In this document: positions 16,085-25,482 of the stretch, piece by piece
How the letters are laid out: the number at the start of each line of letters is the position of its first letter
How positions within the stretch are numbered: position 1 is the stretch's first letter
Source of the DNA: Chitinophaga sp. sic0106
GTDB lineage: Bacteria > Bacteroidota > Bacteroidia > Chitinophagales > Chitinophagaceae
Length of the DNA: 64,000 bases
Direction: 5' to 3'
Assembly: GCF_019219075.1 (NCBI RefSeq)
Contig: NZ_JAHUWJ010000011.1
Span: 124,001-188,000, forward strand
Notes under the pieces: generated by a model
Database searches by the model: none
Seen by the model: only the letters and a program-made list of their open reading frames with translations
What the model was told of the DNA's origin: nothing
Made by a program: the position numbers and the translations under genes

Positions 16085-18406
16085 ATGAGAAGAAGTATAT
16101 TCCTGCTTGGAATCTTGTGCAGCAGCACCTTTGCCCTGCATGCACAAAATAATCCCGGCTCTAACCATGGCAACCGCTTCGAGCAACTGGGCACTATGCT
16201 CCAGACGCCTAATATGTACCGCTCTGCCTCCGGTGCACCAGGACCTAAATACTGGCAACAAAGAGCCGACTACGACATCGCCGCCACACTCGACGATGAC
16301 AAACAGCGACTCACCGGTGCAGAAACAATCACCTACTACAACAACTCACCCGATCCGCTCACCTACCTCTGGCTGCAACTGGACGAAAACCAGCACGACG
16401 CCAAAAGTGAACTGCAGCAGATCAACAGTAGCCGCATGTCTGATAAAATGAACATGAGCGCTATCAATAACATCCTCAAGGAAGATAAAGACCTCGGCGT
16501 AAAAATCGCCAAAGTAACCGACACCAACGGTAAACCAGTGCCCTATACCATCAACAGCACCATGATGCGGCTGGACCTGGCCCAACCACTCATGCCCGGT
16601 GAAAAATACCGCTTCAAGGTAGAATGGTCCTATAACATCCCCGACCGCATGACCGTTGGCGGCCGCGGTGGATACGAATACTTCCCGGAAGATAAAAACT
16701 ACCTCTACACCATCACCCAGTGGTATCCACGCCTCGCCGTGTATTCCGACTTCCAGGGATGGCAGAATAAACAATTCTTTGGCAGCGGCGAATTTGCCCT
16801 CACATTCGGCAACTTCAAAGTACGCATGACCGTTCCTGCTGATCACATAGTAGGCGGTACCGGTGAATGCCAGAACTATAAAGACATGCTGACACCTGCC
16901 CAGTTCCAACGCTGGCAGCAGGCACAATCCAGCAAAACACCCGTGGAAGTAGTTACCCTCGACGAAGCGAAGAAGGCCATGAAAGGTCATGCTTCCAGCA
17001 CAAAAACCTGGGAGTACGAAGCCAGCAACGTGCGCGACTTCGCATGGGTATCCTCCCGCCGCCTCGTTTGGGACGCTATGGCTACCAACGTGGAAGGCAA
17101 CAAGGTACTGGCCATGTCGTACTACGGCCAGGAAGCCTATCCGCTCTACAACCGCTATTCTACCAAGGTAGTAGCACACACCCTGCAATCCTACTCTAAA
17201 CATACCATTCCATACCCTTATCCGGTGGCCATCTCCGTGGAAGCTGCCAACGGTATGGAATACCCGATGATCTGCTTCAACTACGGTCGCGCTGATAAAG
17301 ACGGTACCTATTCTGAAGCCACTAAAAATGGTATGATAGGCGTAATCATTCACGAAGTAGGTCATAACTTCTTCCCGATGATTGTTAACTCCGATGAGCG
17401 CCAGTGGACATGGATGGATGAGGGTCTGAATACCTTCTGCCAGTTTATGGCAGAACAGGAGTGGGATAGCAATTTCCCTTCCGGTCGCGGCCCTGCGCAT
17501 AAGATCGTAGACTACATGAAAATGCCGAAAGACCAGCTGGAACCTATTATGACCAATTCTGAAAACATTATCAATTTTGGTCCTAATGCCTACGCGAAAC
17601 CTGCAACAGGCTTAAATATCCTGCGTGAAACTGTGATGGGCAGAGAGTTGTTTGATTTCGCGTTCCGTGAATACGCACGCCGCTGGGCATTTAAGCACCC
17701 AACACCGGCCGACCTGTTCCGTACCATGGAAGATGCTTCAGCGGTAGATCTGGACTGGTTCTGGCGTGGATGGTTCTTTGGTACAGAACCTTGCGATATC
17801 GCACTGGATACTGTAAAATGGTATCGACTCGATTCCAAAAACCCGGCAGTAAATAACAAAGAAGCCCAAGCCGCCTACGATAAAAATATGGATCACGTGG
17901 CTCGCCGCAAAAACAAAGCGGATGGCGTAAAATATGTGGTGGACCAGGATGCTGAACTGCAGGACTTCTACAGCAAATATGACCGCTTTGCTGTGTCTAA
18001 AGAAGACCAGACCGCATTCAATAACTACTACAACAGTCTCACACCCGCTGAGAAAAAGCTCTACGACAGCAAAAAGAATTTCTATGAGCTCACGTTCAAT
18101 AACAAAGGCGGTTTGGTAATGCCCATACTGCTCGAGTGGACCTTCGCAGATGGTACGAAAGAAGTAGACCGGATTCCGGTTTACATCTGGCGGAAAAATG
18201 AAAACCAGGTAACAAAAGTATTTGCAAAAGATAAACAGGTAACCAGTGTGCGACTGGACCCATACCGCGAAACAGCGGATATTGATGAGTCCAACAACAG
18301 CTGGCCGCGGGAAGCCGCACCTTCACAGTTTGAACTGTTTAAGGGCAGCAATACCCCACGAGGGGCCAGCACCGGTGATAATCCGATGCGTAAGGCAAGA
18401 AATTAA
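16085..18406 (+). CDS. M1-family metallopeptidase, secreted
   Basis: A 773-residue zinc aminopeptidase-like protein with a signal peptide (MRRSIFLLGILCSSTFALHAQ). The N-terminal beta-sandwich (about 60-300) leads into the catalytic domain, with the substrate-binding GMEYPM (like GAMEN) and zinc site HEVGH (423-427) followed 18 residues later by Glu446 in MDEGLNTF. This spacing is exactly that of M1 enzymes. The C-terminal 200 residues are a beta-rich domain typical of the Bacteroidota subgroup. It probably trims peptides in the periplasm or outside. Followed by a hairpin terminator. Confidence 0.92.
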   Translation: MRRSIFLLGILCSSTFALHAQNNPGSNHGNRFEQLGTMLQTPNMYRSASGAPGPKYWQQRADYDIAATLDDDKQRLTGAETITYYNNSPDPLTYLWLQLDENQHDAKSELQQINSSRMSDKMNMSAINNILKEDKDLGVKIAKVTDTNGKPVPYTINSTMMRLDLAQPLMPGEKYRFKVEWSYNIPDRMTVGGRGGYEYFPEDKNYLYTITQWYPRLAVYSDFQGWQNKQFFGSGEFALTFGNFKVRMTVPADHIVGGTGECQNYKDMLTPAQFQRWQQAQSSKTPVEVVTLDEAKKAMKGHASSTKTWEYEASNVRDFAWVSSRRLVWDAMATNVEGNKVLAMSYYGQEAYPLYNRYSTKVVAHTLQSYSKHTIPYPYPVAISVEAANGMEYPMICFNYGRADKDGTYSEATKNGMIGVIIHEVGHNFFPMIVNSDERQWTWMDEGLNTFCQFMAEQEWDSNFPSGRGPAHKIVDYMKMPKDQLEPIMTNSENIINFGPNAYAKPATGLNILRETVMGRELFDFAFREYARRWAFKHPTPADLFRTMEDASAVDLDWFWRGWFFGTEPCDIALDTVKWYRLDSKNPAVNNKEAQAAYDKNMDHVARRKNKADGVKYVVDQDAELQDFYSKYDRFAVSKEDQTAFNNYYNSLTPAEKKLYDSKKNFYELTFNNKGGLVMPILLEWTFADGTKEVDRIPVYIWRKNENQVTKVFAKDKQVTSVRLDPYRETADIDESNNSWPREAAPSQFELFKGSNTPRGASTGDNPMRKARN

Positions 18407-18407
18407 G

Positions 18408-18437
18408 AAAAGCAGCAGCAATGCTGCTTTTTTTTTT
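18408..18437 (+). terminator. Intrinsic terminator after the M1 peptidase
   Basis: A 9-bp stem AAAAGCAGC / GCTGCTTTT with loop AGCAAT, running into a tract of T. It begins 2 bases after the stop. Its T-run overlaps an in-frame ATG at 18421, one reason to reject that ATG as the start of the esterase. Confidence 0.8.
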
Positions 18438-18471
18438 AGATATTTATTGTTGCATAAATATGATTTCCGTT

Positions 18472-19287
18472 ATGAGGACACTCTTGTTTTTTATTTTAAC
18501 ATTCGTGGTGCTGCAGGCCTGCCAGGCAGCACAGGTGGATACGATTGCCATTCCCAGTGCAGCCATGCACCGCAGTTTCAAAGCAGTGGTGATTACACCG
18601 CGCAGCTATAAAAATGGCGGTGAGCGTTATCCGGTGGTATACCTGCTGCATGGCTATGGCGGCAATTACAGCAACTGGATCAATAAAGTACCCGCCCTCC
18701 GGGAACTTGCGGATCAATATAATTTCATGATCGTATGCCCCGACGGCGCCATCGGCAGCTGGTACCTGGATAGTCCGATCGACAGTAACTGGCGGTTTGA
18801 AACCTATGTTGGTACGGAGATACCGGCCTACATTGATCAGCATTATCAAACAGTTCCGTCCCCTAAAGGTCGTGCCATCACCGGTTTAAGTATGGGCGGT
18901 CACGGCGGTTTATACCTCGGCATCCGCCACCAGGATATTTTTGGCGCGGCCGGTAGTATGAGTGGAGGCGTGGATTTCAGGCCTTTCCCTAAAAACTGGG
19001 ACATCGTAAAACATCTGGGAGATCCCGGCCCTGATGGCGCTAACTGGACCGACTACACGGTAAGTATGCAGGTGGAAAAGCTCGACAGCACCAGCAAAAT
19101 GCCGTTGATTGTGGATTGCGGTGTCAGTGATTTCTTTATTGATGTGAACAGAAGTCTGCACCAGTCATTGCTGCGACGGAAAGTACCACATGATTATATT
19201 GAAAGACCCGGCGCACATAACTGGGAATACTGGAGCAATGCTGTGCAGTACCAGATGTTGTTTTTTCACAGGTTCTTTCAGCAGTAA
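18472..19287 (+). CDS. Secreted esterase, alpha/beta-hydrolase (esterase D-like, PF00756 type)
   Basis: About 271 residues from ATG 18472, which gives a clean signal (MRTLLFFILTFVVLQAC) with a possible lipobox LQAC. The earlier ATGs at 18421 and 18460 would run through the upstream terminator's T-run or add a poor signal. The fold is clear: YPVVYLLHGYGG oxyanion region, nucleophile elbow GLSMGGHG with Ser near residue 140, an Asp in VDCGVSDFF, and the catalytic His in PGAHNWEYW. Relatives include feruloyl, acetyl-xylan and S-formylglutathione esterases, so the substrate is open. Its export and the neighbouring lyase-like gene suggest polysaccharide de-esterification. Confidence 0.85.
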   Translation: MRTLLFFILTFVVLQACQAAQVDTIAIPSAAMHRSFKAVVITPRSYKNGGERYPVVYLLHGYGGNYSNWINKVPALRELADQYNFMIVCPDGAIGSWYLDSPIDSNWRFETYVGTEIPAYIDQHYQTVPSPKGRAITGLSMGGHGGLYLGIRHQDIFGAAGSMSGGVDFRPFPKNWDIVKHLGDPGPDGANWTDYTVSMQVEKLDSTSKMPLIVDCGVSDFFIDVNRSLHQSLLRRKVPHDYIERPGAHNWEYWSNAVQYQMLFFHRFFQQ

Positions 19288-19293
19288 CTTTTT

Positions 19294-19331
19294 CTGCGGT
19301 TATTCGGGGCCAGAGGTACTGATAACCGCAG
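19294..19331 (+). other. Inverted repeat after the esterase
   Basis: A perfect 10-bp inverted repeat CTGCGGTTAT / ATAACCGCAG with an 18-base loop, 7 bases after the esterase stop. It is followed by TTTC only, so it is a weak terminator or an RNA-protecting hairpin; the better terminator is at 19400. Confidence 0.5.
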
Positions 19332-19399
19332 TTTCGCCTCACAGTAAAGCAAGCACGCAACCAGGCTTACTGACACCGACGGCTCAGCACAAATTATTA

Positions 19400-19424
19400 A
19401 AGCAGGTAAAACCTGCTTATTTTT
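19400..19424 (+). terminator. Intrinsic terminator upstream of the lyase-like gene
   Basis: Stem AAGCAGGT / ACCTGCTT with loop AAA, followed by ATTTTT. It would end transcription from the esterase and separates it from the alginate-lyase-like gene 33 bases further on. Confidence 0.7.
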
Positions 19425-19435
19425 GAATATTAATT

Positions 19436-19447
19436 GTAATCGATTGC
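19436..19447. promoter_or_regulatory. Palindrome resembling a LacI-family operator
   Basis: GTAATCGATTGC contains the perfect palindrome AATCGATT with a central CG, as in LacI-family operators. It lies 9 bases before the start of the alginate-lyase-like gene, a place where bound protein would block initiation. A related string (AAATCGATAT) precedes the LacI-family gene at 38877. Link is inference. Confidence 0.35.
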
Positions 19448-19456
19448 ATTTTTTGT

Positions 19457-20557
19457 ATGAAGAAGATAATCCAACTTACCAGCGCCCTTGCGTTTACCTG
19501 CATAATTGCGCTCCAGGCTACGGCCAACGGTCCCAAACCGAAGAAATTCCTGCACCCTGCGATCCTCAATACCAAGGCTTCACTTGACCTGATCAGCAAG
19601 GAAGTGGATAAAGGAGACGCGGTACGCGTGGCTGCCTATAAAAGGGTCGAAGAGTTTATTGAACGCAGTGATTATCCTACCTCCTTTTTTGCAACGGTGG
19701 TAGTAGGCTCCAATGGTGCTACTTCCCCATCCAAGTCACAGATCCGGCGGGATGCAGAACTCGTGTATGCGTATGCGTTAGCCTGGGCCAAAACGGGTAA
19801 ACCGGAATATGCGGAGAAAACCATTGGTTTAATTAATGGCTGGTCCTATGCGTTTAAAAACTATGACCTGCTGAATGCCGCTACCAATAAGCGTCAGCCT
19901 GGTCTGGAGGCTTGTTGGACTACCCCGGGTTTTGTTGCTGCCGCAGAAATTATGCGTCATTACAAAGTGAATGGTAAAAATGCCGGTTGGAAAGAGGCTG
20001 ACATTGCGCAATTTGGTAATTACCTCCGCACGGTGGTAGGGGATTATATCAATATCATGCCCATTTATAATAACAACTGGAATGCCTCGCAGGGCTACGC
20101 CAAAATGGCCATAGGCATCTTCCTGGATAGTACTGCTTTATACCAGGAGGGGTATGATATTACTGCGAAGTTTATGCCCATCGTAATTAAGGAAAACGGG
20201 GATATTTCTGAATATTGCGATCGTAAAGACTGTGTACACTTTCAGTATTCGCTCACTGCATTTTCCTACGCAGCCCAGCTGGCTCAATTGCAAGGGGATA
20301 AATCCCTTTGGGAATTTGGGGAGAGATTAATGGCAAAGGGGTATGATTACATGCGTAAAGCCTGGGATAATCAGGCGGAGTGCTCCTTCTGTTCTGCTAA
20401 CAGTAAGATTTTCCCGGGTTTGGAGGTTGCTGCTAATTACTATAAAACTACCAACCTCGATTACCTCCGTCAGTTGCAGGCACCATTAGGCTGGCCGGGG
20501 GATTATACTTTTTTAGGATTCACTACGTATACCCATTACCGTATTCCGTTTAAGTAA
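19457..20557 (+). CDS. Alginate-lyase-like (alpha/alpha toroid) secreted protein
   Basis: A 366-residue protein with a signal peptide (MKKIIQLTSALAFTCIIALQATA). The body is helical with repeated tyrosine-rich segments and the string YNNNWNASQGYAKMAIG, where alginate-lyase superfamily (PF05426) proteins have their catalytic Asn/Tyr region; HFQYSLTAFSYAAQL follows. Four Cys near residues 255-315 (CDRKDC, CSFCS) may form disulfides. Exact substrate is uncertain, and many PF05426 members do not act on alginate. It is the only lyase-like gene near the six SusC/SusD pairs and is convergent with the first of them. Confidence 0.75.
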   Translation: MKKIIQLTSALAFTCIIALQATANGPKPKKFLHPAILNTKASLDLISKEVDKGDAVRVAAYKRVEEFIERSDYPTSFFATVVVGSNGATSPSKSQIRRDAELVYAYALAWAKTGKPEYAEKTIGLINGWSYAFKNYDLLNAATNKRQPGLEACWTTPGFVAAAEIMRHYKVNGKNAGWKEADIAQFGNYLRTVVGDYINIMPIYNNNWNASQGYAKMAIGIFLDSTALYQEGYDITAKFMPIVIKENGDISEYCDRKDCVHFQYSLTAFSYAAQLAQLQGDKSLWEFGERLMAKGYDYMRKAWDNQAECSFCSANSKIFPGLEVAANYYKTTNLDYLRQLQAPLGWPGDYTFLGFTTYTHYRIPFK

Positions 20558-20599
20558 TAGCGTACCGCAATAAAACCAAAGGCATCAATAGAACAAAAA

Positions 20600-20624
20600 G
20601 GGTCGTCTAAAGATTAGACGACCC
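20600..20624 (-). terminator. Intrinsic terminator of the leftward SusC/SusD arm
   Basis: A perfect 11-bp stem GGGTCGTCTAA / TTAGACGACCC with a three-base loop. On the minus strand it is followed by TTTTTG, so it ends transcription arriving from the SusD gene at 20760. A weaker hairpin (GGCCGT / ACGGCC, 20691-20716) lies between it and the gene. Confidence 0.85.
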
Positions 20625-20759
20625 GTTCAATAATGCTAAATATGTCCTAGTTGTTATGAAAGTATTATTGTTGCAAGAGCTTTAAAAGAGGGCCGTAAGT
20701 AAGAGTACAAACGGCCTTTAGCATCTTGTATGTGACCTATGTATTAAACGTTAAGTTGC

Positions 20760-22322
20760 TTATTGTTTATCCCACCAAACACGGGTGTTAAAGTTGTTGG
20801 CACCTTGTGTGTTGATAGCGTCTGTATAGTTCTTGGCGTTGGCACTGGCTTCTACAGCGGGATATAGCATTCTTCTTGGAATCTGTCCGCCATTGTTATC
20901 ACCAGGATAAATTACTGGTGTCAACTTAGGGAAATCAGTTCTTCTCCAGTTACTGAATACTTCGTACCAATCAAGGAAGCTGGCAGCCCAGTATTGGGTG
21001 TTGATTTGCTCCAGACCAGTAGCAGGATTGTACGGATGAGCTGTCAGGTAGGTGGTAGCTGCCCCCTCACTGATATTAGCCGCAGCATCATATTGTTTCA
21101 GTTGTGTCATGGCTGCTTTCACACCATTTTCATAGTGCGTAGCGGCATTAGCTCCTACATTCCATCCACGTTGTGCGGCTTCTGCCAACAACAATTCGGT
21201 TTGTGCATAAGTTACCAGAGAGGTATAACCATCCAGTTTCGCAAAAATGTCTTTACGAACAGTGGAGTAGTTGGCAATGGTATCTTTAAAGCCAGGTGCT
21301 TTGTGTACATCGTTAGCAGTAGTAGCACCATTTTCATCGTAACCATTTGGTAAGCCTACCTGGTTGGCAGGTGTTTTATCGCCGGTCAGATTGATTTGTG
21401 CATACACTCCGAGGCGTGGATCGTTGTTGTTTTTCAGGAAATCAACGAAGGTTTTGCTCAGGTAAACGTTTCCTTTACCTACTGCATCCCACTCCCCACC
21501 GATGATGTTACTGTTTCTGTTTACAGTAGCACGGCCACCGGCACCATTGTGGCTTACGTTAGCGTTATCGTCGATGGACGCGAACGTACCGCCGGTATAT
21601 GCTTTCTCTACCCAGGTTTTTGCAGTGGCTTCTTCTACCTTGGTCATACGCATACCCAGGCGTACCATCAGGGAGTAAGCCAGTTTTTTCCATTTGGCTA
21701 AATCTCCGGCGTAGATGATATCTCCTTTGCCTATCACATCTTTAGTGGCATCCAGTGCTTTGGCTGCTTCATCCAGCTCCTTCAGCATGTCCGCATAGAT
21801 GTCTTTCTGTGTATCGTATTTTGGGGTGGTAGTATTTTCCAGATAACCTTTACCAGCTTGGCTGTAAGGCACCATGCCGTATAGGTCAGTCAGGCGGTGA
21901 TAAATCAAAACACGGGTGATCCTGCTGATATTGTAAAGGTTGATGGCACCAGGTTTACCTTTCGTTTGTGCAATTACATCCTCGATGTATTTAACCTGTG
22001 AAGGATATGCTACCTGGAAGTAAGAGGCGGCAAACCCATCGCTGCGGGAATATTTATCGCCGTTATACCATCCTGTAGTAGATGCCATTTGTTGGGTCAT
22101 CAAACTGAGGTAAATAATGTTTACACGCCATGTTTCGAAGCTGAAGTCGTTGTTACCAGTGAATTCCAGTTGCGCCCTGGTAAGGGAATAAATTGGAATG
22201 GTAGTTTCGGCAGAAGCACTGTTAGGATCAGTGTTCAGTGATTCGAAGTTTTTAGTACAGGACGACAAAAACGTCAGTGCCGGTACGGCCAGTAGTATAG
22301 TATATTTCTTTAATGATTTCAT
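20760..22322 (-). CDS. SusD/RagB-family outer-membrane lipoprotein
   Basis: A 520-residue lipoprotein with signal and lipobox LSSC (Cys22). The start of the mature protein, TKNFESLNTDPNSA, and the internal RLTDLYGMVPYSQAGKGY are typical of SusD-like_2 (PF12771) proteins, which form the lid of a SusC barrel and help capture ligand. It is the last gene of the leftward arm, 34 bases after its SusC partner. It resembles the SusD at 43239 more than the neighbouring ones (shared pattern W-R-x-N-I-I-Y near residue 75 and DLYG-x-VPYSQA-x-KG). Confidence 0.92.
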   Translation of the reverse strand: MKSLKKYTILLAVPALTFLSSCTKNFESLNTDPNSASAETTIPIYSLTRAQLEFTGNNDFSFETWRVNIIYLSLMTQQMASTTGWYNGDKYSRSDGFAASYFQVAYPSQVKYIEDVIAQTKGKPGAINLYNISRITRVLIYHRLTDLYGMVPYSQAGKGYLENTTTPKYDTQKDIYADMLKELDEAAKALDATKDVIGKGDIIYAGDLAKWKKLAYSLMVRLGMRMTKVEEATAKTWVEKAYTGGTFASIDDNANVSHNGAGGRATVNRNSNIIGGEWDAVGKGNVYLSKTFVDFLKNNNDPRLGVYAQINLTGDKTPANQVGLPNGYDENGATTANDVHKAPGFKDTIANYSTVRKDIFAKLDGYTSLVTYAQTELLLAEAAQRGWNVGANAATHYENGVKAAMTQLKQYDAAANISEGAATTYLTAHPYNPATGLEQINTQYWAASFLDWYEVFSNWRRTDFPKLTPVIYPGDNNGGQIPRRMLYPAVEASANAKNYTDAINTQGANNFNTRVWWDKQ

Positions 22323-22356
22323 GTTGCTGTTTTTTGAACTTCGTACAAACCCTTAA

Positions 22357-25300
22357 TTAAAATTTCACGTTCAGATTCAGGCCATAAGAGGCGGATGTTG
22401 GAACACCTGCATATTCCAGACCCTGACCAACACCAGAGGTGTAAAATGACTCAGGATCAATGTTTGGCACATTCTTCTTGATGTAAAACAGATTTCTACC
22501 TACCAATGAGAGACTTAAGCCACCAATTTTATTTTTGAAGGCGCTGGCAGGGAAGTTATAAGTAAGGCTAAGTGAACGGAACTTGATGAAGTCTGCATCA
22601 TATACTTGTAAAGCAGAGATAGTAGCAAGACGGGCGTAGTAAGTCTGTGCATCTTTCTGAACTGAAACCGCTTTACCAGTTGCATCTACACCGGTTACAG
22701 TAATACCCGTTTCGCGGCCTGGGAGCGTTTCTTTATGCAGACCCAGGCTGTACGCTGTAGAATTGGTACCAGAGTACATTACTGCACCATCTTTGAAGTC
22801 AATGAGGAATGAAAGGCCGAAACGTTTATAGTTAAATTCGTTGCTCCAACCACCGGTGATAGGCGCTACTGCAGTACCCAGGTATTTGAGGTTACCTGCC
22901 TGTGGCAGGCCGTTATCGAGGATCAGGTTTCCTTTATCATCTCTCAGGTAATCAAAACCTGTGATCTGGAAGGCTGGTAATCCCACCGCTTGTTTTACAT
23001 ACGCACGCTCCGTTCTGGATTCGTCCATCTGTAAGTCTGGCTGGCCATCTGTCAGCTGCACTACGGTGTTCTTGTTGTTAGTGAAGTTTACAGTGGTAGT
23101 CCAGCTAAAATTGTTGGTTTTCACTGGAGTAACGGCAACTAACAGTTCGATACCAGTATTCTCGATTTTACCGAGGTTCACATATTTCTTATCGTACCCG
23201 GAAGTATAGGAAATACTACTTGCTACGATATCATTGTTAGTAGCTCTTTTATACCAGGCGAAGTCAACGCTCACCCTGTTACGCAGGAAGGAGAGTTGTG
23301 TTCCCACTTCATATTCCGTGGCCATCAGTGGTTCCAGCGCTTTATTCGGTATTTCTGTTGGCATACTGCCGATAGGAGCACCGTTGATGGAAGCGCCGGC
23401 AAGTGTAGCGTAGTAGAGTTGTGTTTTCTGTGGTTCAGCATCGCCACCCACTTTTGAATAACCTGCGCGGATTTTTGCAAGGCTCAGCCAATCAGTTTTG
23501 ATTGTTTCGGAAAGCAGGTAAGAAACACTGGCAGAAGGGTAGTTGTAAGAATTCTTTCCGTTAGGTAATGTGCTGGACCAGTCATTACGATCTGTCAGGT
23601 TCAGGAACAGCATGTTTTTGTAAGACAACTCTGCTGATGCGTACACGGATTGGATTTCTTTGTTTGGAGTAGTGAGTGACGGCACTACGGAGCTACCAGT
23701 TGCAGGACTGTATACATTTTTATATGCCAGCCCATCCGCATTCATGCCGATGTTTTTAACATCCTGTTTCATGAAGTTACCACCTACGTTTGCGCTCACA
23801 TTGAAGTGGCTACCCAGCTTTTTATTGATGCCAGCCATCAGCTCAGCATTCAGCTCGTTGAAGGTATTAGTTTGATCACCGAGCAGCTTACCGTCATGCT
23901 TAAAGGCAATACCATAAGGCCAGATGCTAACACTGTTAAAGCTATAGTTATCATTGCTCAGGCGACCCTGGAAGAATAACCAGTCAGTAGCCTGGTATTT
24001 CAGTGTACCCGTTGCCGTAGTCCTGTTTTTATTGGTCAGGTTAGTGGCTTTGGCCGCAGCAAAGTATGGGTTGGTGTTATATTGGTTTGCGTTGAATTCA
24101 GTTTCGAAGTCTGTCAGCGGATCCCATCCTGGTGCGAGTGATTTTGCCGGTACGTTATTCGGCAGGAACATAATCGCAAAGTTACCATTGGCTGGTGCAT
24201 CACTTACGTTGGAACGATTGGCACGCTCTTTAGAATAGATGATGTTTACACCACCGGAAAACTTGTCGCTCAGCTTGTAGTTCAAATCCAATGCAACGTT
24301 ATTACGTTTGTAGTAGGAGTTTGGATATACGCCCTGGTTTCTAAGGTCTCCCAGTGACAGGCGGAAGGATGCCATTTCATTACCGCCGGAAATAGCTACA
24401 GTATTGGAAATAGTATTTCCTGTTCTGTAAAAGTCCTTGAAGTGGTCGTCTGCAACATTGGCATAAGGAGAGTTTGTGCCATTGAATAATGGGGTAGTGG
24501 AACCATCGAGTTTAGCGCCCCAGGAAGATAAACCAGTTGCTTTAGCACCACCGGCATCGGTTGGCTTGGCCCCCTGTGTACCCTGACCATACTGATCCTG
24601 GAAGTCGCGGAAGTCATGTACCTTATCAATTGTGAAATTGCTGTTCACCTCTACACCCAGTCCTTTACGGGCTTTGCCGGATTTGGTGGTGATGAGGATT
24701 ACGCCACCCAGACCCCTGGAGCCATACAGCGCTGCTGCGGGTCCACCTTTGAGGACGGTAATATCTTCAATATCATCCGGGTTAATGCTGGCCATACCAT
24801 CTCCCATATCGGAGCCGCCATATTTACCAGGATTACCCATGTTCGTGTTATTATAAGGTACCCCATTTACCACATATAATGGCTGTACAGTACCTGCTAC
24901 CGATACAGTACCACGGATACTTACCCTGCTGGAACCACCGGCACCAGTAGAAGGAGCGGTACTGTTTACACCAGCTACCTTACCAACCAGCGCATTAGCT
25001 ACGTTGATTTCACGGGCTTGGGTAAATTCACTGCCCTTCACTTTGGTCATGGCATAACCAATGCTTTTTTCCTCTCTCTTAATACCCAATGCAGTTACTA
25101 CCAGCTCATTCAGCCCGGTAGCACCCTCTTCCAGGGCTACATTCACCTCATCGCTGCTGCCTACGGTAATTTCCTGTGAACCATATCCCACAAAGCGGAA
25201 TACCAGTACGTCACCAGCTTTGGCGGCCAGCTTGAACTGACCATTCACATCTGTTTGTGTACCTTTTGCAGATCCTTTGATCATTACTGTAACTCCGGGG

Positions 25301-25482
25301 AGTATGGAGCCTTTAGCATCTTTTACAGTACCATGAATCTCCTTCTGCTGGAAGTTAGCATGCAAAGCAGTAGCGTTAGCCACCCTTGCAGCGGAAGCGG
25401 CAAAAGCATTGTCAGTAATCGCGGCACTCAGCGTGAGCCCGGCTACTGCACATACTTTTACAAGGCGTAGGTTTGTTTTCAT
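22357..25482 (-). CDS. SusC/RagA-family TonB-dependent transporter
   Basis: 1041 residues. Signal peptide to about residue 29; carboxypeptidase-regulatory-like domain 48-118 (EIHGTVKDAKGSILPGVTV); TonB box region NELVVTALGIKR (125-136); plug with PLYVVNGVPYNN and INPDDIEDITVLKGGPAAALYGSRG; then a 22-strand barrel ending in YGLNLNVKF, a C-terminal beta-signal with a terminal Phe. It imports a ligand delivered by its SusD partner using TonB energy. No STN domain, so it is not expected to signal to a FecR. It is closest in the window to the SusC at 40115. Confidence 0.93.
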   Translation of the reverse strand: MKTNLRLVKVCAVAGLTLSAAITDNAFAASAARVANATALHANFQQKEIHGTVKDAKGSILPGVTVMIKGSAKGTQTDVNGQFKLAAKAGDVLVFRFVGYGSQEITVGSSDEVNVALEEGATGLNELVVTALGIKREEKSIGYAMTKVKGSEFTQAREINVANALVGKVAGVNSTAPSTGAGGSSRVSIRGTVSVAGTVQPLYVVNGVPYNNTNMGNPGKYGGSDMGDGMASINPDDIEDITVLKGGPAAALYGSRGLGGVILITTKSGKARKGLGVEVNSNFTIDKVHDFRDFQDQYGQGTQGAKPTDAGGAKATGLSSWGAKLDGSTTPLFNGTNSPYANVADDHFKDFYRTGNTISNTVAISGGNEMASFRLSLGDLRNQGVYPNSYYKRNNVALDLNYKLSDKFSGGVNIIYSKERANRSNVSDAPANGNFAIMFLPNNVPAKSLAPGWDPLTDFETEFNANQYNTNPYFAAAKATNLTNKNRTTATGTLKYQATDWLFFQGRLSNDNYSFNSVSIWPYGIAFKHDGKLLGDQTNTFNELNAELMAGINKKLGSHFNVSANVGGNFMKQDVKNIGMNADGLAYKNVYSPATGSSVVPSLTTPNKEIQSVYASAELSYKNMLFLNLTDRNDWSSTLPNGKNSYNYPSASVSYLLSETIKTDWLSLAKIRAGYSKVGGDAEPQKTQLYYATLAGASINGAPIGSMPTEIPNKALEPLMATEYEVGTQLSFLRNRVSVDFAWYKRATNNDIVASSISYTSGYDKKYVNLGKIENTGIELLVAVTPVKTNNFSWTTTVNFTNNKNTVVQLTDGQPDLQMDESRTERAYVKQAVGLPAFQITGFDYLRDDKGNLILDNGLPQAGNLKYLGTAVAPITGGWSNEFNYKRFGLSFLIDFKDGAVMYSGTNSTAYSLGLHKETLPGRETGITVTGVDATGKAVSVQKDAQTYYARLATISALQVYDADFIKFRSLSLTYNFPASAFKNKIGGLSLSLVGRNLFYIKKNVPNIDPESFYTSGVGQGLEYAGVPTSASYGLNLNVKF

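Noticed and set aside
16346-17500. 384-codon open frame on the minus strand inside the M1 peptidase gene
   Set aside because: It lies wholly antisense to a gene with intact zinc motifs and has no recognisable domain; long antisense frames arise from codon bias.
18421-18471. Upstream ATG (18421) as start of the esterase
   Set aside because: It lies in the hairpin/T-run of the upstream terminator; ATG 18472 gives a clean signal peptide.
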